Source: Symbiodinium kawagutii
Lineage: Eukaryota; Sar; Dinophyceae; Suessiales; Symbiodiniaceae
Assembly: GCA_009767595.1 (NCBI GenBank)
Contig: VSDK01010067.1
Location: forward strand, 328,516-392,515
Direction of reading: 5' to 3'
DNA length: 64,000 bases
Positions 58,201 through 64,000 of this stretch are shown piece after piece (position 1 is the stretch's first letter; each line of letters opens with the position of its first letter). A program made the translations under genes and the position numbers. The notes below the pieces were generated by a model, which saw only the letters and a list, made by a program, of their open reading frames with translations, searched no databases and had not been told where the DNA came from.

Positions 58201-61200
58201 TTAATGGTTGGTTCATGACCATCATCCTGTCTCCCCGAGGTGGTGGAGCTGCACGATTCCGAACTGGGTGGCCGGAATATCATCGTGAGGGAGGCGCTCG
58301 CGGGGAGTGGTTGAGGATGGCTGACATGACCCACCTGGTTAGCCAATACAGACCGTGGCTCATGATGGTTTAGCAATATTTCAAAGTGGTTTTATTTTCT
58401 GGCGGTAAAAGATGGCAAATGACGATTCGATCGTGGTTCAATGTTCATGACTAGACTATCCAGGATTCAGACATAGCTGATAATGATGTTTGACGCAATA
58501 TGTATTTATGGCGATCAAAATTGGTACAGCCGTTGTAGCCCTATGGAGAAGCATTGTCCATGCTAATTCTTCAGTTGATGGTGAAGGACTGATGGCAATG
58601 CCAAATCAATTCACTGATGTTTACTTGATGCACAATGATTCTTGATCATGGCAAAAGGTCGTTTGTTAATTAAGTTAGGATACTGGGTAATGCGGCAATG
58701 CGAAGCAATGACAAACGGCAAAACGACGCGGATGGCCAGTCCACGCATTCAAGTGATGATCATGCTGCCAAGGTGATGATAAGACCCCATTCTTGGCTCG
58801 CTAGTATCAATGGTCAATGGGGGCTAATCACCAACAATTGTAGGAAAACAATGTTTAATGATGGGGAACCAGGGGTGCAGGGTGAACTGACCCATAGCCA
58901 CATCCCATCATGAATGTTTGGTCATTTCCATTTGGTTGTTTTGGTTGCTCAGCTGGTCGTTTTGTTTGTTGAGGGCACTTCCGACCTTTGAGAGCTGCAA
59001 GGAAAAATCAGCAAAAAAGTCGCAACTTGGAATGTCAAGGTTGCACCCATCCTCTAAACGTTTCACCTTGGTATTTCTTGGGGATCCCCAGGATATATGT
59101 GCAAAACAACCGTTTTTGCAAGTGTTACCAAGGGAACAACCAGCCATGAAGTGGTTCCTAAGCGTAGAATTGAACCCCATGTCGGATGCTTCCATGATGG
59201 TACCCAGGATCTGTTGACTTGATACACTTTGGTAAACCAACATGGCAATGGAAAATCTACTAATTAATGATGATTTCCCAGGGTTTCTCTTCAAAATATG
59301 GTGATTTACCATTGCTATGTTAATTTACCAGAGGGTAAAGGATATCATTCTCGAATGTCGAGATGAATTGGCAGCCAGTAGCATGGCACCAGCGGAATTT
59401 GAGACATGAGACATGTCAGAGTTTGCGAATTGTGTTCATCTAGATCAACTTGGATCCATCGATACCGGACCATCATTAACAGTTAGCCAACATCAACCAT
59501 TATTGATCATCATTAATCCTCAACAATCACCATGAACGTTGGTCCTCATTTGCCAAGTAATCATTGGCCATCATAATCATAATCATTATCTTCAGCCGGC
59601 AATAATCACCATCTCAGCTTCCAACCAACACTCATTTTGGCGCACGTCCAAGGATCGCCACGGTCGGTCACCGGTTCCGCTAGGATCGCGTGGAGCAAGT
59701 GATTGAAGGCCGGTCCAAGGACGGAGCCCAGGGCGGAGCATGACCATGACCGGGATGTCCCAGGTGATGGTTGCGGGTAGGGTCAAAGTCGGAAAAAAAA
59801 TGGCGGGATGTTGCGGGTAGGGTCCCAGTCGGGAAAAAATGGAGTTATACCTTTGCCCGCCAGATTTGGGTGATGAATGTTGGCCAAGCGAAAAATGGAA
59901 GAACATGGCTGCAATCCAGTTGCAGCACCACCAGGCAGCTGCCATGGTGTACCTGCTGTAGCTGGTTAAGCTGGTTAGTTTCACTATCATGGCTATGAAC
60001 TTGGTTGGTTAAGGGGTACTACCATTGGCTATGGACAAACACATGTTTCCAATCTTTGACCAGGAATGGTGCATAGACTATATGGGGCGTCAAGATGAAT
60101 CAACCGAGAGATGGGTAGATGAACAACCCGACGAAGACATACAAGGACTCGTTTGCTCATTTATAGGATATTCACCAAAGGTACACGATTTTGAACCACC
60201 GCCATATAGAGCCAATTTCTTCGTGGGTTTTCCGAACCATGGGGGTTGTCCACAAATGATGGCTTTGGATCGATAAGGGAACCGCAACAGCTACGTCAAG
60301 CCATAGGCCTCTGCCACGGAACGCAACGCAACACGATGGTCACATCGACTGCCACAGGACTGCCGTGTGTACATTGGAAACCTCTCTTGGGACGTGACGT
60401 GGAAGGTGCGCTTGTTCACATGGTGCATCATGAGGCGCAAGTGGATGTCAGATGATGACCTGTGGTCTATGATGTGGCTATCTTGTTACTTTTCTCGTTT
60501 TGGTGACAGATATGCCTGATATGCCACTTATGTGTGTTGATCATTTACGTTGTCTCTTCTGCGTAATGAACATTGATCGTGGGTCTCTCCATAGCTGAAG
60601 TACTGTATGCCAAAAGGTGGTGTTCCCAACAATAAGTAAGCGCTTGAGCGGTTGTAGTTGGAGATCGAAGACAGCTGATAGACACACGAGGGATATCTGA
60701 AAGACATGACAAGAGAAATGGTTTCACTAGTTACAGCTCACAAATAACATCCATCATCACTATTTGTCAACTTTAGAATCGCTTTCGAATCCATTCAACT
60801 GAAAATTCTCGGATGAAGCTACCCATAAAAAATGTGATTTTGTGTTCCTTGAAGGCATACATCTTTTGTGGAAGTCCTTCCAAACTGATGTTCCTTTGCT
60901 GCATGAAGTATAGCCATTTGAAGACGAAGTTTCGTGACAGCGGAGTCATTTCGTGTCAATTACACTTTCAGTGTGATAATTTCCAATCCAAATGTTTGAG
61001 TCGAAAGAATCCACCCTTTGCCAGCCGCCATGATCGTAGCAATCCTTGGTGCTAACATCATAACATCATGCATGCCAAAGCCATGCCAACGCTGCCAGTG
61101 ACCCATGATGGCCAGCTGGAACCACCAGCATGATTCACCCACAGTCGTAAAATACCATGGTCGTTTTTTAGCGATCTCCAGGTAGAATTGGCAACAAACC

Positions 61201-63217
61201 AACCAAAAAGCCATTTAAAAAAAACAACATCCAGCCATCAATACCATCAATACCATCCCTACCATCCCTACCATCCCTACCATCCCTACCATCCCTACCA
61301 TCCCTACCATCCCTACCATCCCTACCATCCCTACCATCCCTACCATCCCTACCATCCCTACCATCCCTACCATCCCTACCATCCCTACCATCCAACCATC
61401 CAACCATCCAACCATCCAACCATCCAACCATCCAACCATCCAACCATCCAACCATCCAACCATCCCATAAGTCATTCAGCCATCACTTTACCGGCCACCT
61501 ATAGCCATCCTTTGGTGGCGCAAGGATCTCAAGGACCTTTGCCGCACCGTGGGCGAGGCGTGGGGCCCATGGGGTGACCCATGGGTACCAGCGCAGTGAT
61601 GGGGCCACCATGGAGGGTGGATGATGGATCAGTCAGATTAGATGAATCACCATGTTATATCATCAATTTATATATCAATAGTAAACTTATATGTTTATTC
61701 AAATAAGTATATAGATATATTTTTCATACCATTGATCATGTTGATTTATATAAGGTTGGACAGATTTTAGATGATACATCTAGGTTCATTGAGTTAGATA
61801 AACCTCATATCGATTGTGATTATTGATATATGGTAATTTTATCTAGAGTTAGATGAGCCATCATTGGTTCAATGAGGTATGATGATCATAGGATAATTAA
61901 TCATATGGTGATCAATGATCGTTCCATGGTACCTTGCCGTTTATGTAGAGAGGCCAACTGGCAGAAGTGAATTATGGTTTCTTCTAGTTAGTGAGTCGTG
62001 AGCTATTAATGGTAAATTGATGGTTGTCCGACGGTGAATCGATGGCTCAATACTTGATTGTTTATTTGTTGGTTCAATCGATGGCTAGTTGATGGTCAGT
62101 TTATGGTTTTAGCGTTTTAGTAGTTGATGGGTAGTTGATTGGAAAGTGATGGGAAGTTGATGGCGGGATGCTTTATCTAGTTGGTTGTTTTACAGTTTTA
62201 CATGTTGTTTATCCAATATTTGGGATGGTGGGTTGATGAGCTGATATGTAGCAATGGTTTTTCACTGCCAAGCAGAATCCCATGAAGATTGGGCTGATAA
62301 TTTCGCATTGATTGGTTGATGTCGGCAGTCAATTGATATGGACTATTTGACATTGCCTATGGCAATGGTATTTCATTTACCATGTGATTGGAATCATATC
62401 TCCATTGAAAGAGTTGATCATTAACATCAATTAACATTCAGCCATCATTCACTACTTGTACATTTACCTAACATTCAAACAGTACAGTGCACTTATGACG
62501 TACCATAGGACATGCTGTAGGTAGCAATTGGCCGTGTTACTGGAAAAGGAATTGTTGGGAGTAGAGATATTCATAATAGTAAATGGTGATTATCGATGAC
62601 CAGTACATAGTAATGACTTGTTGGCCGTTAATGATGGAAATCGTTGGTTAACATGTTGCTCACACAGGGATCAATCATACCAGCTGTACTCCCATGAGCT
62701 AATTCCAAACTACATTACCATTGAAATTCCCAAATATATTGCTGCATCTATACTAGCATCCACTGTACTCATACTAAGCTACACTTGGTGATACAAATTC
62801 TGATATGGGATTAACCTATCACCAATGGTCCACATAGCTAACCCGACCAGCTAAGTCATGACGATCACCTGCTGGGTTTGATCGGTGATGGGTTGACCCG
62901 TGGGAGTCCCTGCTAACCAATCATGAGCGAAGCATCATGAACCACCATGCACCATCACGAACCATCATCAACTAATATAAATCACTATCAACCCATTCAT
63001 CAACCCATTCATTAACCCATTCATCAACCCATTCATCAAACCCCCAATGATTCATTAGCCAATCTCCAAAAAAGTCAAACATCTTCAGGTGGCAATCCAT
63101 GGGTCAATGGACCACTCCTTAGATCGGCTTGGTCAAGGCCTCGACGGGCGCACGGTGACCAGAGACGCCAGGTCCACCGCGCCGACGTGGTGGAGGATGC
63201 GCAAGGTCGTTCGCGAG
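52257..63217 (+). CDS. Two-RRM RNA-binding protein with Gly-rich N terminus, micro-exon gene (3' end outside window)
   Basis: The exons join in phase to give a Gly/Tyr/Lys-rich N terminus ([12 protein letters not shown]), RRM1 and most of the first half of RRM2. RRM1 shows RNP2 ([17 protein letters not shown]), [17 protein letters not shown]1 (SKGCGLVSF), SPDEAKRA and the closing strand [21 protein letters not shown]2 shows RNP2 ([15 protein letters not shown]), [11 protein letters not shown] and [15 protein letters not shown]; its RNP1 lies beyond the right edge. Exons are 52257-52366, 52728-52778, (53315-53336 uncertain), 54049-54134, 55173-55203, 56543-56593, 57863-57925, 58240-58293, 59653-59694, 60358-60405, 61525-61557 and 63172-63217. 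Donors are GC in seven or eight of eleven cases. The product is presumably an RNA-processing or mRNA-binding protein of nucleus or cytoplasm; the specific target is unknown. Confidence 0.85.
52289..52366 (+). CDS. RRM gene exon 1 (coding part)
   Basis: ATG 52289 opens [19 protein letters not shown] and continues GKGGGYG. The proposed donor is GC (GGT|GCACAG), chosen because it keeps phase 0 with exon 2 and continues the Gly-rich run. An alternative end at CAG|GAGCCG (52372) also keeps phase. Confidence 0.65.
52728..52778 (+). CDS. RRM gene exon 2
   Basis: GCCAG|GGC to CAA|GTGAGC, 17 codons: [17 protein letters not shown]. Continues the Gly-rich N-terminal region. Confidence 0.7.
53315..53336 (+). 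CDS. RRM gene, uncertain 22-nt micro-exon
   Basis: CAACAG|CCG AGC TAC TGG AAT CCT CCT G|GTTACT would add PSYWNPP after exon 2. It starts in phase but ends in phase 1, while the next exon starts in phase 0. So either a further small exon is missing or this one is not used. Confidence 0.3.
53386..53946 (+). pseudogene. Decayed reading frame inside an RRM-gene intron
   Basis: One frame stays protein-like for 560 nt with two internal stops (near 53605 and 53671). Segments include [38 protein letters not shown] and [18 protein letters not shown]. It ends at TAG 53944-53946. The preserved frame with stops resembles the relic at 5550-6329. Family unknown. Confidence 0.35.
54049..54134 (+). CDS. RRM gene exon, RRM1 RNP2 strand
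   Basis: TTCAG|CTT starts [14 protein letters not shown], then ENRVYVSNL. It ends after two bases of the Leu codon at a GC donor (CT|GCCGCC). The next exon supplies G CCA TGG, giving the NLPW motif of RRM1. Confidence 0.8.
54135..55172 (+). other. RRM gene intron with complementary arms
   Basis: The 5' half is GGTTGATAATGC/TGATGG-like; from about 54770 it changes to CACCATCA/CATCATCACC-like. This is a clear example of the T/G-rich to C/A-rich switch inside one homology-bounded intron. Confidence 0.7.
55173..55203 (+). CDS. RRM gene 31-nt micro-exon (helix 1 of RRM1)
   Basis: CGCAAG|GCCATGG... to AAG|GCGTGG (GC donor). Encodes [10 protein letters not shown], matching the RRM loop 1 and helix 1. 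Both neighbours join in phase. Confidence 0.8.
55204..56542 (+). other. RRM gene intron
   Basis: Begins with GGTGGATTGGTGGATGG words that persist to about 55710. The rest is mixed and only weakly C/A-rich. A 179-codon minus-strand ORF (55078-55617) is a shadow of the T/G-rich arm (its peptide is Thr/Ile/His/Pro-rich). Confidence 0.6.
56543..56593 (+). CDS. RRM gene exon (helix 1 end, strand 2 of RRM1)
   Basis: TCGGGAG|GAT to GAG|GCCTGC, reading [17 protein letters not shown]. An alternative GT donor 12 bases later (ATG|GTGACC) also keeps phase. Confidence 0.8.
56594..57862 (+). other. RRM gene intron
   Basis: T/G-rich start (GGTGAACGATGGTGG), AT-rich middle, C/A-rich end (ACCATCATAAACC, ACCATCGTGAG). 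An ORF at 57127-57501 (+) has no support as a gene. Confidence 0.6.
57863..57925 (+). CDS. RRM gene exon with RNP1
   Basis: GCACAG|GGC to GCG|GTGCGG, 21 codons: [19 protein letters not shown] then [10 protein letters not shown] fits the RNP1 octamer. Confidence 0.85.
58024..58062. repeat. 11-bp tandem repeat
   Basis: GTTAGTCAAGG repeated about three times within the T/G-rich arm after the RNP1 exon. Confidence 0.7.
58240..58293 (+). CDS. RRM gene exon (end of RRM1)
   Basis: CCCGAG|GTG to GAG|GCGCTC (GC donor): [18 protein letters not shown], the helix 2 to strand 4 part of an RRM. Confidence 0.85.
58294..59652 (+). other. RRM gene intron with dispersed repeat and antisense ORF
   Basis: T/G-rich start (GGTTGAGGATGGC), C/A-rich end (CATCAACCATTATTG, CCTCAACAATC). 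It includes copy 2 of the dispersed AACCAGGGG repeat (58865-58901). A minus-strand ORF of 134 codons (58908-59312) has a fairly protein-like C-terminal part ([19 protein letters not shown]) but no other support. Confidence 0.55.
59653..59694 (+). CDS. RRM gene exon (inter-RRM linker)
   Basis: GTCCAAG|GAT to GGA|GCAAGT, the best GC-donor consensus in the gene. Reads [14 protein letters not shown] and joins VRE to DCRVY in phase. Confidence 0.7.
60025..60276 (+). CDS. ORF in RRM-gene intron, status unclear
   Basis: An 83-codon ORF with acidic, globular composition ([36 protein letters not shown]) lies wholly in the intron between 59694 and 60358. No exon edges fit the RRM frame. It may be an element fragment. 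Confidence 0.25.
   Translation: MAMDKHMFPIFDQEWCIDYMGRQDESTERWVDEQPDEDIQGLVCSFIGYSPKVHDFEPPPYRANFFVGFPNHGGCPQMMALDR
60358..60405 (+). CDS. RRM gene exon, RRM2 RNP2 strand
   Basis: GCCACAG|GAC to AAG|GTGCGC, 16 codons: [16 protein letters not shown]. Parallels [14 protein letters not shown] of RRM1. Confidence 0.85.
60406..61524 (+). other. RRM gene intron
   Basis: The start is not clearly T/G-rich. The end carries the (TACCATCCC)n tract at 61252-61463. No coding signal. Confidence 0.5.
61252..61463. repeat. Minisatellite: 9-bp unit changing to 8-bp unit
   Basis: About 15 copies of TACCATCCC run to about 61389 and then switch to about 9 copies of AACCATCC. It sits just upstream of the exon at 61525, i.e. 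on the C/A arm. The repetitive ORFs on both strands are artefacts. Confidence 0.95.
61525..61557 (+). CDS. RRM gene 33-nt micro-exon (helix 1 of RRM2)
   Basis: GCGCAAG|GAT to GAG|GCGTGG (GC donor): [11 protein letters not shown]. In phase with both neighbours and parallel to [11 protein letters not shown] of RRM1. Confidence 0.8.
61558..63171 (+). other. RRM gene intron with complementary arms
   Basis: T/G-rich start (GGTGGATGATGGATC), long AT-rich middle with GGTAGTTGATGG words to about 62170, C/A-rich end (ACCATCATCAACTAATATAA, CAACCCATTCAT repeats). Confidence 0.65.
63172..63217 (+). CDS. RRM gene exon (strand 2 to loop of RRM2)
   Basis: GCCAG|GTC to CGAG|GCCATG (GC donor, phase 1): [15 protein letters not shown]. 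This is the last exon seen; the RNP1 of RRM2 must lie right of the window. Confidence 0.75.
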
Positions 63218-64000
63218 GCCATGGTTCAGCTGCACACCGACAGTGGCAGATGTGGAGAATTTTGTTTCAGATCTTCATGGTGGTTTGATGGTTTTATAGA
63301 TAATGTTATATATAATTATGACAATGAATCATGATAATGTTATAATGGATGATAATCTTATATGGCTATGGGTCAAAATTAAGCATCAAGCAACAATGAT
63401 AAGGAAAACCATATGATGGGAACCAGGGGGACTAAGGGTTTTGACCCACTGCCATATGTAATGAATTAGCAGTTAATGATCAAATCATAGAAATTGTTAT
63501 TGACACAGAAACTTCTATGAATTAAGCTGTCAATTGTGCAAATATCAACCAGTACCAAGTGAAATATTATTTTTGTTGATATTTGCATGTCAGTATGTTA
63601 GTGCTTTTTGTAGAAATGTTAACAGTTTCTATGATTGTATCAGAGGTATTGATCATGGTAGTTACCACTATTTGCTGGTTTCTCGAGTGATAGGGATACC
63701 CCTGCGGTTACCAATGGTTGTTTACATGGGGATCACAAGCAATCATCGGGGATGGACCAACTGTGATGGTTGGTTTGTTATAATGAATGATTAATGAGGT
63801 TCTCACGCCATGGTAGTGACCACTTTGTGGTGGTTTTTGAAACTAGGGTACCCCAGAGTTCTGGTTGGTTTACTATTGTGGATTTCTGTACCTAACTAGG
63901 TTGTAGTGTCATGGTTGTTGACTTGTTTCACCTGCAGCCGTTCTCGACTTCGTTCAGCATAGAAAAGGGTAGAGCCCCCGCTGCTACTACTTCCGCTGCA
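63218..64000 (+). other. RRM gene intron, 5' part
   Basis: T/G-rich start (TGGTGGTTTGATGG), a diverged copy of the dispersed AACCAGGGGG repeat at 63419-63456, and a possible single MITE end at 63829 (GTGGTTTTTGAAACTAGGG). No further RRM exon was found. Confidence 0.5.

Noticed and set aside
61168-61577. Tyr-His-Pro and Gly-Arg-Asp repetitive ORFs
   Set aside because: They come from the 9-bp and 8-bp minisatellite. Only 61525-61557 is a real exon.

Overview
The window looks like nuclear DNA of a dinoflagellate alga. Coding sequence occurs as very small GC-rich islands (about 20-100 nt) with high GC at third codon positions, scattered through kilobases of AT-richer sequence made of degenerate TGATGG/CCATCA words. 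Exon edges follow dinoflagellate rules: donors are GC as often as GT, at least one intron is GA-AG, and most acceptors read AG|G. All genes I can orient are on the + strand. No rRNA, tRNA, CRISPR array or bacterial operon was seen. Taxon and splice sites are inferred by eye, with no transcript or database search.

Layout. (1) 1-9.4 kb: sparse exons of a collagen-like (Gly-X-Y) gene, a decayed reading frame at 5.55-6.33 kb and a MITE-like element. (2) 9.4-24.4 kb: a tandem segmental duplication of about 8.3 kb. Each unit carries a gene whose N-terminal half resembles an ADP-ribosyltransferase fold (HYT...GHGIYAT motifs) and whose C-terminal half looks like TPR-type helical repeats. Copy A carries a 100-bp intron with 18-19-bp terminal inverted repeats and a 4-bp target duplication that is absent from copy B, i.e. 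an introner element. Copy B carries a MITE with an 11-bp duplication that is absent from copy A. (3) 24.9-32.3 kb: scattered exons ending in a Tyr/His/Gly-rich terminal exon, preceded by a gap-flanking A/C-rich hairpin repeat and a 1.4-kb AT-rich island. (4) 33-43 kb: unrecognised exons, some Cys-rich, and MITE-like elements. (5) 45.9-48.5 kb: a short gene with a long (TTG)n tract and a terminal exon resembling a UBA domain. (6) 52.26 kb to beyond the right edge: a gene with a Gly-rich N terminus and two RRM domains, cut into at least eleven micro-exons totalling about 0.6 kb of coding sequence in 11 kb.

The RRM gene is the key to the window because RRM homology fixes its exon boundaries and phases. 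With those fixed, a recurring architecture appears. Introns tend to open with T/G-rich arms (TGGTTGATGATGG-like) and close with the complementary C/A-rich arms (CCATCATCAACCA-like), so each intron could fold its two splice sites together. Microsatellites obey the same polarity. The young 100-bp introner, with near-perfect inverted repeats of a related T/G-rich sequence, suggests how such introns may arise and later grow.
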